A stretch of 64,000 bases of DNA from Lachnospiraceae bacterium (GCA_017620155.1 JAFZQY010000071.1:1-64000); one strand, 5' to 3'. Shown: positions 1 to 8,856, numbered from the stretch's first letter. The notes: generated by a model not told the origin, from the letters alone. A program made the numbers and translations.

Positions 1-1682
1 TATTTGCTGGAAAAACCGATCGTGCCGCCCATCGCCTCGCACAGGTTCTTGGATATGGCAAGCCCTAACCCCGTACCTTCGACATTGCGGTTTCTCTTAC
101 TGTCTACCTGCTGGAAGCTGACGAAGAGTTTCTCACTGTCCTCTTCACGAATGCCCTGACCGGTATCGGTGATGTGGTATACGAGCGTCAGATCTTCGGC
201 TGTGATGTCTTCGCAGGAAAGAGAGACCTTGATCCTGCCGGACTGCGTGAACTTGATCGCATTGTTGGCTATGTTGATGAGTATCTGACGGATCCTCATG
301 CTGTCTCCGAGAAGGACATGGGGAAGAGCGGGATCGACTGCGAAGAAGAATTCGAGATGCTTATCGCCTATCCTGGTCTGGAGAGTATTGGCTATGTCAT
401 TGATCTCGGAAAGCGGTTCATACTCTTCGGGTATGATCTCCATCTTGCCCGCATCTATCTTGGAATAATCAAGTATGTCGTTAATGATGTTTAAGAGATT
501 CTTGCCCGAGCTTCTGATCTGATGCAGGCAGTCTGACAGGCGGGGGCTTAAGTCTTCTCTGAGCGCGATATCAGCCATGCCTATGACCGCGTTCATGGGA
601 GTACGAAGCTCATGCGACATATTGGCCAGGAAGTCGGATTTCATGCGTGAGGTGCGCTCGAGCTCCAGATTGACGGTCTTCATAAGACGTATCTGGGTTA
701 TCGAGTTGGTGGTATCGTGCAGGATATAAACGGTTCCCACCGTATCCTTGTCGGTTCCCAGATCATATTTTCTGACGGTGAAATAGATATCTTCGTCACC
801 TTTGCGGTAATGAAGTGTCTTGATGTTCTCTACATCCTCGACATGGGATACCCATTCTTCGAGAACGGATATGTCTTTCCATTTTTCAAGGAATTCAGGA
901 TCGATGAGGTTTCTGATACGGTCGTTTACATGTATCAGATCCTTGTTGCCGTTATACAGGATAAGGCCGTCACTCATCTCATTGGCAAATGACATGATGA
1001 CTTCGTTTCTCAGGCGGATATCGGACTGGACGAATACATAGTAGTAAGTCAGATAGCAGACCATATCCATCACAAGTGTGAATATCCAGAGCGGAAGAGT
1101 GAAGAGATAACAAAGGCCGATCGTGGCCATGAGCAGTATCTGAAGAAGGATCAGTGTTAAGTACTTACTGCGAAACATCCTATGCGTGTTTAACAGGCAT
1201 CTGAAGTAAACCGCTATCGCGAAAACACAGGCGATAACGCAGAACAGTACATAGGTATGGAATCCGCCGAACAGTCTTAAGCCCGGAAATGCCTCGGCTA
1301 CCCACCATAGCCGGCCGAAAAGTATGCGTTTGGTAAAACCGATACGATTAGGCGCGGAGAAACTGAATATTACCAGAAAAGTCAGAAAAGCGCTCATCAG
1401 AGCCATGAATATGAGACTGCGCAGATACTTTAGGTTGGCGGTCGTCTTGATGACAGTCCACAAAGCTCCGAGGAACATCCAGGAATAGACCAGATAGTAT
1501 ATGTACAGCAGATTACGTGCTTCCTTGAGGGACTGGCTCTGAATCAGAAGGATTGAAAGGATGTTGCACACTATAAGAAGCAGGGTCGTTGCAGTAAAAC
1601 CGTGGTTTTTCTGCTTGACTCTGATGCCGAAGATGAAGCCTATTACACATATGATCGTTGCAATGACGATTACTATTTCCAT
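1..1682 (-). CDS. Sensor histidine kinase with 7TM-like N-terminus and PAS domain (3' end outside window)
   Basis: This reading frame stays open from an ATG at 1682 down to base 1, so the C-terminus is missing. About 220 N-terminal residues form six or seven hydrophobic segments. A PAS-like region follows (about residues 225-330), then the HisKA phospho-acceptor box MSHELRTPMNAVIGM near residue 354. The HATPase motifs come next: an N box (NIANNAIKF), G1 (DTGQGI) and G2 (GTGLGLAIS). The start is supported by a GAGGATG Shine-Dalgarno. Such kinases autophosphorylate on His and pass phosphate to a receiver. The HELRTPMN box and this layout are typical of hybrid kinases, so a receiver domain may lie beyond the window edge. 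The signal is unknown. Confidence 0.93.
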   Translation of the reverse strand, partial: MEIVIVIATIICVIGFIFGIRVKQKNHGFTATTLLLIVCNILSILLIQSQSLKEARNLLYIYYLVYSWMFLGALWTVIKTTANLKYLRSLIFMALMSAFLTFLVIFSFSAPNRIGFTKRILFGRLWWVAEAFPGLRLFGGFHTYVLFCVIACVFAIAVYFRCLLNTHRMFRSKYLTLILLQILLMATIGLCYLFTLPLWIFTLVMDMVCYLTYYYVFVQSDIRLRNEVIMSFANEMSDGLILYNGNKDLIHVNDRIRNLIDPEFLEKWKDISVLEEWVSHVEDVENIKTLHYRKGDEDIYFTVRKYDLGTDKDTVGTVYILHDTTNSITQIRLMKTVNLELERTSRMKSDFLANMSHELRTPMNAVIGMADIALREDLSPRLSDCLHQIRSSGKNLLNIINDILDYSKIDAGKMEIIPEEYEPLSEINDIANTLQTRIGDKHLEFFFAVDPALPHVLLGDSMRIRQILINIANNAIKFTQSGRIKVSLSCEDITAEDLTLVYHITDTGQGIREEDSEKLFVSFQQVDSKRNRNVEGTGLGLAISKNLCEAMGGTIGFSSK

Positions 1683-1759
1683 ACGCGATCATCCTCATAT
1701 AGGGCCTACATATACTTATATTAACACGGATTGAGGGCATCATGCACCTGTATTCATAT

Positions 1760-1790
1760 AAAAAAGCCGGGGACGCGAATTGTCCCCGGC
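1760..1790 (-). terminator. Rho-independent terminator of the GntR/ABC operon
   Basis: A perfect 9-bp GC-rich stem (GCCGGGGAC at 1766-1774, GTCCCCGGC at 1782-1790) has a 7-base loop. On the minus strand it is followed by a U-rich run. It lies just past the stop of the ABC permease, so it ends that operon. Confidence 0.92.
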
Positions 1791-1808
1791 TTGTCTGAAA
1801 TGAATGGT

Positions 1809-4049
1809 TTAGTATGTTTCGTAATAGTATGTCGGATTTTCAAGAAGGATATCCATGACGTCTTCAGGAATATCTTCCGGTGCGATGTAGAAACCGTTAA
1901 ATCCGTATCCATAATAATCATCCGAAGTTATGTTGGAAGAGGAGTTGGTCTGCCCGGCTTCCTGTTTAAAGTATATGGTTGCCGAGCATGAATAATCAGC
2001 GGTCTTCCAGCTTTCCTGATATCCGAATATGATATGCAGCTTATCTACAAGCACATCTATCTGTCCGGGATCTTCTATCATGGCTGTGTAGTCTGCTACG
2101 CAGGCTCCGGTTTCATCGCATTCCGTGTAATACAGATCTATACCGGAAATGTCATCCTTACACTCATCGCTGTCAAGATACAGATCATGTTCCTTCAGGA
2201 ACTCTATCGTATGCGTATACTCGGGATAAATCTCAAAGTAGTAATCGATAGAAGCATAGTAGGTATATGCCTGTGAATCATTGTATTCGAGTGAACCGAT
2301 CGGATCATTGTTATGGGCAAGAGTATAATCATACTGAACTAAATCCGCCTCGTAGCTTTCTTTGAATTCCCTGAACATATCCTCATCGGCATCAATTCTG
2401 CTGACACCGTATCCACAGTTGTAACTCATGACACCGTTAGTGGAGTTATCCTTTATCCGCGCATATGCGCTTTCAAGATCATACAGGCATGATCTGTATT
2501 CGTTCGTACCGATCACTGCGTTCATCAGATCTTCATCGATATCTTCCGGAATGAACAGTGATCTTACTACGTAGCGGCCGTTTTTCATCCTGTAGAATAC
2601 TGCCGTATCATATCCTTTAGTGTATTCCGGAGTGTAACCTTCGATATAACCTTCATCTCCCCAGAGCTTATACATCTCTCTGATCTCACTCTGGCCTATG
2701 GCAGCGAGAGTTTTCACATCTTCTATATTGGTGAGCTCAAGCTTATGTATGAAGTGCTCCTCGTACATTTCATAATCATCATTCTCGTTGATGTAGTCAC
2801 GGGGACTGTAACATGAGTAGAAGGCAGCGCTTTCCACTTTGTCGGAATCGGGAAGGTATGTATCGTAACCGGTTAGATCCTCTTTATATACCGCAAAAAC
2901 CAGAATGGCTGCGATAGCGACCGGTACAGCGTGCCAAAGTTTTCTGGTGGCACATTTCATGTTTCCGGCGCATATGATCTCAACGATCATGCATGAAACA
3001 AACGCGCTGAACAATATGGCTATGATGAGCGGTACATTGAATCCCGCAAAACATGAGCCGACCATGATCTCAATTATGTATCCGCTGAGTATCGTTCCGG
3101 CAATGGCCGTTATGAATTTGGCTGTATACATGATCGCCGGATGAACATAACCCGATCCGATATCCTCAGCGCGTCTCTTCATGAATGCAAGATAGGAGAG
3201 GACGATCGCAACGACGCCCAGAAGGACCGAAGCCAGGATAAATCCGGCAGTTCCCGACATCAGGGGCTTTTCGGCATATTCGTTATAGTTGAAAATGCCT
3301 ATCATATGTATGTGGTTGGCTATTGAAGAGATAAAGTCGGGTCTGTATTTATCCGGTGCATCGATCATCCAGCTGATGTCACGGTATGTAGCATAGTATG
3401 AAGACATCATCGATGTAAAAAGCATCCCGATCAGCGGCTTGCCGGCCAGCAAAATGAAATCGGTGATCACGGCGATCATCATGTTTTTGCTGACAAGAAC
3501 AGCCAGGACAGTGATGGTATATACCGTGATATAAAGAAGGAGATTAAGCAGATATTCGATCAACATTCCTCCTATCACCTGACCCGAAACCGCCCCCATG
3601 AACAATGATATGAGCAGCCCGATCATCCTGAATACAAATGCAAGTGCGGCAAATACCATGACGGGATTAACACAAATGTTTAAGAACAGATCGCGCCTGG
3701 TGATCGGATGACTGAGATAGAAGTCCACCGACTGTGTCTTGTACAGAAATGCAAATGACGTAAATCCGGCGAGGAGCGCTATGCCTGCGGTGATCAAGAA
3801 GGAATAAGATGTAGGGCCTATCCATCCTGACGCAGCGGAGATCATATATTCCCTCAGCGTCATGCGATAACTTATATCGTATAATATGTAGTTTTTTCTG
3901 GCCATGAACAGTACCAGGATGGTTCCCAGTATGTAGTAAGAGAAGAAGGCAAGTATGGTCAGTGCGGGTATCCAGATATGTCTCTTGGTTATCTCTGTCT
4001 GGAGATCCTTAAATGATATGTTATGCAAGGATGATCTTTGAGATGTCAT
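1809..4049 (-). CDS. ABC-2 type transporter permease, large (DUF6449-like)
   Basis: This is a 746-residue membrane protein. The first 410 residues hold about ten hydrophobic segments and the remaining 330 form a soluble domain rich in Tyr, Asp and Glu, probably exposed on one membrane face. The early segment ending YLSHPITRRDLF resembles ABC-2/bacitracin-type permeases. The overall plan matches the DUF6449-type permeases I associate with Lachnospiraceae GntR/ABC loci (family placement by recall). The ATG at 4049 has a strong GGAGGT Shine-Dalgarno and overlaps the ATPase gene by 29 bases, implying translational coupling. It is the last gene of the operon. Substrate is unknown; a cell-envelope stress or peptide-export role is inferred from the YtrA-type regulator. 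Confidence 0.82.
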   Translation of the reverse strand: MTSQRSSLHNISFKDLQTEITKRHIWIPALTILAFFSYYILGTILVLFMARKNYILYDISYRMTLREYMISAASGWIGPTSYSFLITAGIALLAGFTSFAFLYKTQSVDFYLSHPITRRDLFLNICVNPVMVFAALAFVFRMIGLLISLFMGAVSGQVIGGMLIEYLLNLLLYITVYTITVLAVLVSKNMMIAVITDFILLAGKPLIGMLFTSMMSSYYATYRDISWMIDAPDKYRPDFISSIANHIHMIGIFNYNEYAEKPLMSGTAGFILASVLLGVVAIVLSYLAFMKRRAEDIGSGYVHPAIMYTAKFITAIAGTILSGYIIEIMVGSCFAGFNVPLIIAILFSAFVSCMIVEIICAGNMKCATRKLWHAVPVAIAAILVFAVYKEDLTGYDTYLPDSDKVESAAFYSCYSPRDYINENDDYEMYEEHFIHKLELTNIEDVKTLAAIGQSEIREMYKLWGDEGYIEGYTPEYTKGYDTAVFYRMKNGRYVVRSLFIPEDIDEDLMNAVIGTNEYRSCLYDLESAYARIKDNSTNGVMSYNCGYGVSRIDADEDMFREFKESYEADLVQYDYTLAHNNDPIGSLEYNDSQAYTYYASIDYYFEIYPEYTHTIEFLKEHDLYLDSDECKDDISGIDLYYTECDETGACVADYTAMIEDPGQIDVLVDKLHIIFGYQESWKTADYSCSATIYFKQEAGQTNSSSNITSDDYYGYGFNGFYIAPEDIPEDVMDILLENPTYYYETY

Positions 4050-4926
4050 ATCCCACTACCTCCGTTTCGCTGATGAATATTTCCTCGAGTGTGAGCGGCA
4101 GGAGTTCCGCAAATACGGTGTCGGTCCGGTCGATGTAGGAAGTGATCTCGTCTGCCGTACCTCTGACCGTATATGTGTGAAGTCTGCCCTGCTCCTTATG
4201 TATGACTATGTCCATGCTGCTTTCCAGATCGGTCCTGTCTTCATCGGATTTAAATACTATCTGAAGTTTGTTGATGTTTAACTTCATATCGTTGATGTCT
4301 CTGGAGAGTAGTATTCCGCCTTCATGAAGTAGACCGACATGATCGCATATGTCCTCGAGTTCTCTTAAGTTATGAGAGGTCAGGATCGGTGTTAAGCCTC
4401 TGTCTTCCATGTCTTTTGCAAAAAGCGATTTGGTCGCCTGTCTCATCACCGGATCAAGCCCGTCAAAAGTTTCATCGCAGAGCAGATATTTACATCCGCT
4501 GCAAAGGCCCGTGATCACGGAAAACTGCTTGCGCATTCCTTTGGAAAAGCCCTGGATGCGTCGCTTGGGATCCAGGCTAAAAGAGGAGAGCAGCTTATGA
4601 AATCTCTCCGTATCAAAGGAGCGGTATATCTTGCTGTAGTAGGCCAGCATGTCCTCCGGCGTCGCATTTGCAAAAAAGTATGAATCATCACTTATGAAGA
4701 AAACCTTGGACTTGGCGCTGGGGTTATCCCATATGTTCTCGTCGTCCACGATGATCTGTCCTTCATCGGGTTTTAATACGCCGGCCATCATGCGCAGGAG
4801 AGTGGTCTTGCCTGCACCGTTTGTGCCGACCATGCCGAATACTTCATTCTCATTCATGGTAAGTGACAGATCAGTTACGGCCGGGTATCTGTCATAGTAT
4901 TTGCTGACATTTGATATTTCGATCAT
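4021..4926 (-). CDS. ABC transporter ATP-binding protein
   Basis: This 301-residue ATPase has Walker A GTNGAGKTT (residues 35-43), a degenerate signature GFSKGMRKQ, Walker B LLCDETFDGLDP and an H-loop TSHNLRELED. The layout is typical of CcmA/YtrB-type ATPases paired with ABC-2 permeases. The longer frame could begin upstream at 4989, but that would run into the GntR gene. The ATG at 4926 has GGAGGAAA nine bases upstream and lies four bases after the GntR stop, so I use it. It probably powers the adjacent 746-residue permease at the membrane. Confidence 0.93.
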   Translation of the reverse strand: MIEISNVSKYYDRYPAVTDLSLTMNENEVFGMVGTNGAGKTTLLRMMAGVLKPDEGQIIVDDENIWDNPSAKSKVFFISDDSYFFANATPEDMLAYYSKIYRSFDTERFHKLLSSFSLDPKRRIQGFSKGMRKQFSVITGLCSGCKYLLCDETFDGLDPVMRQATKSLFAKDMEDRGLTPILTSHNLRELEDICDHVGLLHEGGILLSRDINDMKLNINKLQIVFKSDEDRTDLESSMDIVIHKEQGRLHTYTVRGTADEITSYIDRTDTVFAELLPLTLEEIFISETEVVGYDISKIILA

Positions 4927-4930
4927 AGTC

Positions 4931-5287
4931 TTACTTTTCCTCCCGTGTCTGTGCCCACAGAGCATCCATGTCAATGCCCAGTCCCGCACCTTCTTTACGG
5001 ATCTCGCTGAGTTTGTTTTTCAGCTCATCCTTCTTCTTATCAAGCAGATTCGGATTTCCTGCCACAAAGTTGCCTTTACCTTTGACCGTATACATGAATC
5101 CCTCCCTGGTGAGCTCGGCATAAGCCTTTTGTATGGTGTTGGGGTTGGTAGCAAGTTCCACAGCGAGAGCCCTGACCGACGGCATCTGTTCATCTTCCTG
5201 CATCACGCCCGAAAGGATGAGCTGTTTATAATGGTCGGCTATCTGCTCGTATATGGGTCTTGCGTCTCTGAAATTGATCACTGCCAT
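4931..5287 (-). CDS. GntR family transcriptional regulator (YtrA subfamily)
   Basis: This is a 118-residue protein with an N-terminal GntR winged helix (RPIYEQIADHYKQLILSG, then LPSVRALAVELATNPNTIQKAYAELTREGFMYTVKGKGNFVAG) and only a short C-terminal tail. That size is characteristic of the YtrA subgroup, whose members repress their own ABC operons. Two ATGs are possible (5293 and 5287). The GAGG sequence is only two bases from the first but eight from the second, so I choose 5287. It heads a three-gene operon with the ATPase and permease and has a palindromic operator just upstream. Confidence 0.93.
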   Translation of the reverse strand: MAVINFRDARPIYEQIADHYKQLILSGVMQEDEQMPSVRALAVELATNPNTIQKAYAELTREGFMYTVKGKGNFVAGNPNLLDKKKDELKNKLSEIRKEGAGLGIDMDALWAQTREEK

Positions 5288-5312
5288 ATGCATTACCTCA
5301 TATTGACCGTTC

Positions 5313-5341
5313 TAACTGTACTACATGTGATAGTACAGTTA
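5313..5341. promoter_or_regulatory. Palindromic operator of the GntR/ABC operon
   Basis: A perfect 10-bp inverted repeat, TAACTGTACT (5313-5322) and AGTACAGTTA (5332-5341), is separated by nine bases. It sits 26 bases upstream of the GntR start. YtrA-type regulators bind sites of the GTACT-N-AGTAC kind, so self-repression through this site is inferred. Confidence 0.85.
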
Positions 5342-5464
5342 TAGCATCCTCGTTATCACATGTCAACAGCAATTCGGATCATTCACGGGAAAAAATATAT
5401 TTATCCTAAAAAAACTAGGTAATTCGTGTTATAGTATGTAAAGGTTTTTCAGGAGGAAAGAAAT

Positions 5465-6367
5465 ATGTATTACACAAACGTACTCGATCTGATCGGAAAT
5501 ACGCCGCTCATCAGCCTTGAGCAGACGACAGGTCTTAAGATCTTCGCCAAGGCAGAATTCCTTAATCCCGGCGGAAGCATCAAGGACAGGATCGCCCTTA
5601 ACATGATAGAAGAGGCTGAGAAGGACGGGAGATTGAAACCCGGAATGACGATCATAGAGCCCACATCCGGAAATACAGGAATAGGTCTCGCGCTCTGCGG
5701 CGTCCGCAAAGGTTATCGCGTGATCATCGTGATGCCCGAGAACATGAGCGAGGAAAGAAAGAAGATAATCAAGGCATTGGGCGCGGAACTTGTCCTTACC
5801 GATCCTAAGCTCAGCATCGGCGGATCTGTGGATAAAGCGATGGAGATAGCGGCTACTTCGGATGAATATTTTGTTCCACAGCAGTTCCAGAACCCCGCCA
5901 ATCCCGAGATGCATTACCGTACCACGGCAGTGGAACTTGTCGAGCAGCTCGGTAAGAAGATAGATATATATGTATCAGGTATCGGAAGCGGCGGAACTCT
6001 TCAGGGCGTAGCGAAGTATCTGCTCGAAAAGAATCCCGATTGCAGGATAGTGGCGGTAGAGCCCAAGAATGTATCCGCGCTGCTCGGGGACGAGCCGGGA
6101 CTTCATCAGATACAGGGAATAGGTGACGGTTTCATACCGGATATCCTGGATACGAAGATCATCACCGATATAGTTACGGTGACAGATGAAAACGCGATCA
6201 ATACCGCGAGAGAACTTGCCAGAGTACAGGGGCTTCTTGTAGGTACATCGGCAGGCGCCAATGTATGGGCAGCCATGAAGATGGCGAGGAAATACGGGGA
6301 TGACAAGGTAGTAGCGACGGTTCTTCCGGATCGTGCCGAGAGATATTTCAGTACAGCGCTGATCTAA
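5465..6367 (+). CDS. cysK: Cysteine synthase (O-acetylserine sulfhydrylase)
   Basis: This 300-residue PLP enzyme makes cysteine from O-acetylserine and sulfide. The PLP lysine is K40 in GGSIKDR. The substrate loop PTSGNTGIG and the phosphate-binding glycine loop SGIGSGGTLQG are intact, and length is normal for CysK/CysM. The ATG has AGGAGGAAA upstream. It is transcribed alone: a convergent diguanylate cyclase gene overlaps its stop by a few bases. It is one of two cysteine synthase genes in the window; the other (10267-11199) is in the metY operon. It is shorter than its paralogue and clearly diverged from it. No Cys leader peptide precedes this copy. Confidence 0.95.
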   Translation: MYYTNVLDLIGNTPLISLEQTTGLKIFAKAEFLNPGGSIKDRIALNMIEEAEKDGRLKPGMTIIEPTSGNTGIGLALCGVRKGYRVIIVMPENMSEERKKIIKALGAELVLTDPKLSIGGSVDKAMEIAATSDEYFVPQQFQNPANPEMHYRTTAVELVEQLGKKIDIYVSGIGSGGTLQGVAKYLLEKNPDCRIVAVEPKNVSALLGDEPGLHQIQGIGDGFIPDILDTKIITDIVTVTDENAINTARELARVQGLLVGTSAGANVWAAMKMARKYGDDKVVATVLPDRAERYFSTALI

Positions 6368-8073
6368 ATCCTTTGAGCTTTCATTTCGATCTTTCGATCG
6401 TACATGCGCTTATCGGAACATTTGAATACTTCAGTGACCGGGTCGTAATCGTCCCGGTCATTTTTGGCTGTGATCTCAGGATCGTTGCTGCTGCAATAGC
6501 CATGTGCGTAGGAGAGCGCTAGAGGAGTGCGCGTCTCATTGATTCTGTCACACTTCTTCTGCAGAGTATCAAGAAGCGAAGCCGCATCGGCTTTTGCTTC
6601 ATCGGGGATGATCACGAGGAATTCATCACCGCCCATCCTGCATGTGATACAGTCATCCGTGAAAACTTCGGACAGGAGGTTGGAAAAGTCGGTCAGCAGC
6701 TGATCGCCAGCCTCATGACCATAGTTGTCATTGGCCTTTTTCAGGTCGTTTAAGTCAAAGCTGATCATGCCATAGGAGGTGGTCTTGTGGCTTGCTTTGA
6801 GACTCGCAAATTCCTCGTCACTCTTACGACGGTTAAAGAGGCCGGTCATCGTATCCGTATAGGCCATCTTATCGAGGAGCTCGTTACGGGCTTCGGCTGT
6901 CTTACGTCTGGTCTGGACAGAGAAGAAGTCGAGGAACATCGAGATCGCGAAGATGAATACGCCCGAGAGCATGCGGCTCTCATAGCGGTTGCCGTGATTG
7001 TGGCCGACATAGTAGTACAGGAAGAAATAGATCATATCGCGCAGACAGAATACCACGAGCAGGAAGAATCCTATCAGGAAATGCTTGTGCATGTGTTTCT
7101 TTCTGATAAGAGCGCGTATCGACATATAGAGGATGAACCCGAGTGATAATACCAGCAGGATATGATTGATGGGAAGTGATCTGGGCAGATGGCGTATATT
7201 GGTGAAGTGCAGGACTACGCAGTCAACCGCGAAGATTCCCTGAGCTATGAGAATCCCGAGGAAAATGTATCTGCGGAAGGTCTTTTCACGGATATAGAAA
7301 TCATCCGCAAAGTAGAGCGTGAAAAAGAACGGTGCTATGTAAAATGAGAGGTATTCGAGGTATCCTTTCAGCGCCAGATTATTGGTAAAGATACCGATCA
7401 GATCATAGTTGCACATTACCCAGAGACCCATTGAAAAAATGGAGACTGCCAGGTATACCAGACGGACCATCTCTTCGTCGCGCAGCATGAAAACGAGAGA
7501 TACCGCGGCTATCGATAATCCGAGCATGATCAATGTGAAATCTATGAAGTACTGCAGACGGAGCCGGCACAGCTGATTACGATAAAAGACAGCCGAGTTT
7601 TCGGTGATGACCGGCGGCTCCAATGACGCGGTCTCGCCTTTTTCCGTGGCTATATATTCCACACAGAGTTCTTTGCCCGCATATCCGTTATCAAGCGGGA
7701 AACTCACATGGCCGTAGCCTATCATATATTTATTCTCTGAGCCGTATGAATAGATGAGATCCTGATCGAGATAGACATTGGTGATACAGTGCGTGATATA
7801 GATAGTGAACATCGGACTGTCTAGTTCATCTTCGGGCATGGTCAGCGTATACCGCATAACGGTTCCTGCCGGCACGGGATCGAATTTCAATTCATCCAAT
7901 GAGATGTTTTCGTAGTGTGAATCACCGATCCACACATCCGCAGGACCATTAAGGCTGACGGTAGACACGTCAACCACGCCCTTCCTGAAAGTCCGCGTCA
8001 TCATGAAGAATGTCTCATAAGCCAGAAGTACAGTCAGTAATGCGATTATGATCTGGGCTATCCTGCGTTTCAT
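6364..8073 (-). CDS. Membrane diguanylate cyclase with extracytoplasmic jelly-roll-like domain
   Basis: This is a 569-residue protein. An N-terminal membrane segment is followed by an external beta-rich domain (about residues 35-170, resembling 7TMR-DISM sensory domains), seven or so hydrophobic segments (about 175-385), and a GGDEF domain. The active site is intact (CRMGGDEFLV), preceded by MTGLFNRR and FDLNDLKKANDNYGHEAGD. No RxxD product-inhibition site is visible at the usual place before GGDEF. It should make c-di-GMP in response to an external ligand. Its stop overlaps the convergent cysK stop, so there is no room for a separate terminator. Confidence 0.92.
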   Translation of the reverse strand: MKRRIAQIIIALLTVLLAYETFFMMTRTFRKGVVDVSTVSLNGPADVWIGDSHYENISLDELKFDPVPAGTVMRYTLTMPEDELDSPMFTIYITHCITNVYLDQDLIYSYGSENKYMIGYGHVSFPLDNGYAGKELCVEYIATEKGETASLEPPVITENSAVFYRNQLCRLRLQYFIDFTLIMLGLSIAAVSLVFMLRDEEMVRLVYLAVSIFSMGLWVMCNYDLIGIFTNNLALKGYLEYLSFYIAPFFFTLYFADDFYIREKTFRRYIFLGILIAQGIFAVDCVVLHFTNIRHLPRSLPINHILLVLSLGFILYMSIRALIRKKHMHKHFLIGFFLLVVFCLRDMIYFFLYYYVGHNHGNRYESRMLSGVFIFAISMFLDFFSVQTRRKTAEARNELLDKMAYTDTMTGLFNRRKSDEEFASLKASHKTTSYGMISFDLNDLKKANDNYGHEAGDQLLTDFSNLLSEVFTDDCITCRMGGDEFLVIIPDEAKADAASLLDTLQKKCDRINETRTPLALSYAHGYCSSNDPEITAKNDRDDYDPVTEVFKCSDKRMYDRKIEMKAQRI

Positions 8074-8106
8074 AGTCTAATTGTATCACAGGAAGCCTGT
8101 AGATGG

Positions 8107-8505
8107 TCAGTTTAATAGATCGCGGAGCGTCTTCTTATAAAAGTAGTCGTGGACTATCTCATCGAATTCTTCCCACATCGGGAGAGTGCGGCATATTTTT
8201 TTCTGCGGGCAGTCATATGACTTGTCGGCCAGGCATGCTACAGAAGATAAAGTGCCCTCCATGAGTTCAAGAACCTCTCCGATCTTATAGTCTTCAGGCT
8301 TGCGGTTCAGTTTGTATCCGCCGCCTTTTCCGCTGGCGCCTGTAAGGAGACCGCCGGATACCATGTCTTTTGCTATTATCTCCAGATACTTCTTGGATAT
8401 GTTCTGTCTGGCTGCGATATCCTTGAGCGGGATATATGCTCCGTTATCATTTTCCGCCAGATCTATCATTACTCTTATGGCATAACGCCCTCTTGTTGAA
8501 ATCAT
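8107..8505 (-). CDS. Rrf2 family regulator with IscR-like cysteine triad
   Basis: This 132-residue winged-helix regulator starts MISTRGRYAIRVMIDLA, the Rrf2 signature. It carries C91, C99 and C105, nearly the same spacing as the three Fe-S ligands of E. coli IscR (92, 98, 104). It may therefore bind an iron-sulfur cluster. The ATG has AAGGGAG upstream. It is divergent from the metY attenuator region and shares a 150-base intergenic space with it. Rrf2 members such as CymR and IscR control cysteine supply and Fe-S assembly. The inverted repeats over the promoters at 8561 and 13814 are the likely targets (inference). It could be named cymR or iscR, but the sequence alone does not decide. Confidence 0.9.
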   Translation of the reverse strand: MISTRGRYAIRVMIDLAENDNGAYIPLKDIAARQNISKKYLEIIAKDMVSGGLLTGASGKGGGYKLNRKPEDYKIGEVLELMEGTLSSVACLADKSYDCPQKKICRTLPMWEEFDEIVHDYFYKKTLRDLLN

Positions 8506-8560
8506 ATTATTACTCCCTTCGCGAAAATAATATCACAATTCACGAAAAAAAAACCAAAAA

Positions 8561-8593
8561 CCTATTGACATAGTAGGCAATATGGATTATATT
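8561..8593 (+). promoter_or_regulatory. metY operon promoter with overlapping inverted repeat
   Basis: The -35 box TTGACA (8565-8570) and -10 box TATATT (8588-8593) are 17 bases apart, close to the sigma-A ideal. The -35 box sits inside CCTA-N9-TAGG (8561-8577). The same arrangement is found at 13814-13847 before the transporter operon, pointing to a shared repressor, probably the adjacent Rrf2 protein. Confidence 0.83.
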
Positions 8594-8655
8594 GTCAACA
8601 GTTGATCGAAAAAAAGTTATAAGCCGATCAGAAAATCTGTGAAAGGAGATGCGAC

Positions 8656-8796
8656 ATGAGCAATATCAATATGGAAAAGACATATGCAAATAAAACCTAC
8701 ATGTGTTGTTGGTGTTGTCGAATGCTGATCTCCCGGGCTTATAATATGGCCGGGGCATTCACAAGCCTGTGGATACGCCCTGACGAACGATGTTAA
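8656..8796 (+). CDS. Cys-cluster leader peptide of the metY operon (46 aa)
   Basis: This is a 46-codon frame with an AAAGGAG Shine-Dalgarno seven bases before its ATG. Codons 16-23 read MCCWCCRM, with four TGT codons around one TGG (8704-8718), and MLIS follows. It lies between a strong promoter and metY, and its own RNA contains one arm of an antiterminator. A ribosome starved for Cys-tRNA would stall here. A second leader at 13882-14007 shares the MCC-C-CCRMLIS core. The peptide has no signal sequence and probably no function beyond being translated. Confidence 0.83.
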   Translation: MSNINMEKTYANKTYMCCWCCRMLISRAYNMAGAFTSLWIRPDERC

Positions 8797-8856
8797 AACA
8801 TAAGTTCACTTAAGACCATCAGCCCGGGAGCCCAATATAGCCTCCGGGCTTTTTTA
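8730..8856 (+). promoter_or_regulatory. Transcription attenuator (antiterminator and terminator) before metY
   Basis: CTCCCGGGCT (8730-8739) is perfectly complementary to AGCCCGGGAG (8821-8830), making a 10-bp antiterminator. The second element can instead pair with CCTCCGGGCT (8841-8850) to form a terminator followed by a T run (8850-8855). The first arm lies inside the leader reading frame, 11 bases past the last Cys codon. It can also form a short local hairpin (8732-8736 with 8750-8754). Stalling at the Cys codons should free the first arm and permit read-through into metY. No T-box or SAM riboswitch signature is visible. Confidence 0.8.

Noticed and set aside
5401..5440. A CCTA-N7-TAGG element and TATAGT -10-like box upstream of the first cysK
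   Set aside because: The spacing differs from the N9 operators at 8561 and 13814 and there is no good -35 box; too weak to list.
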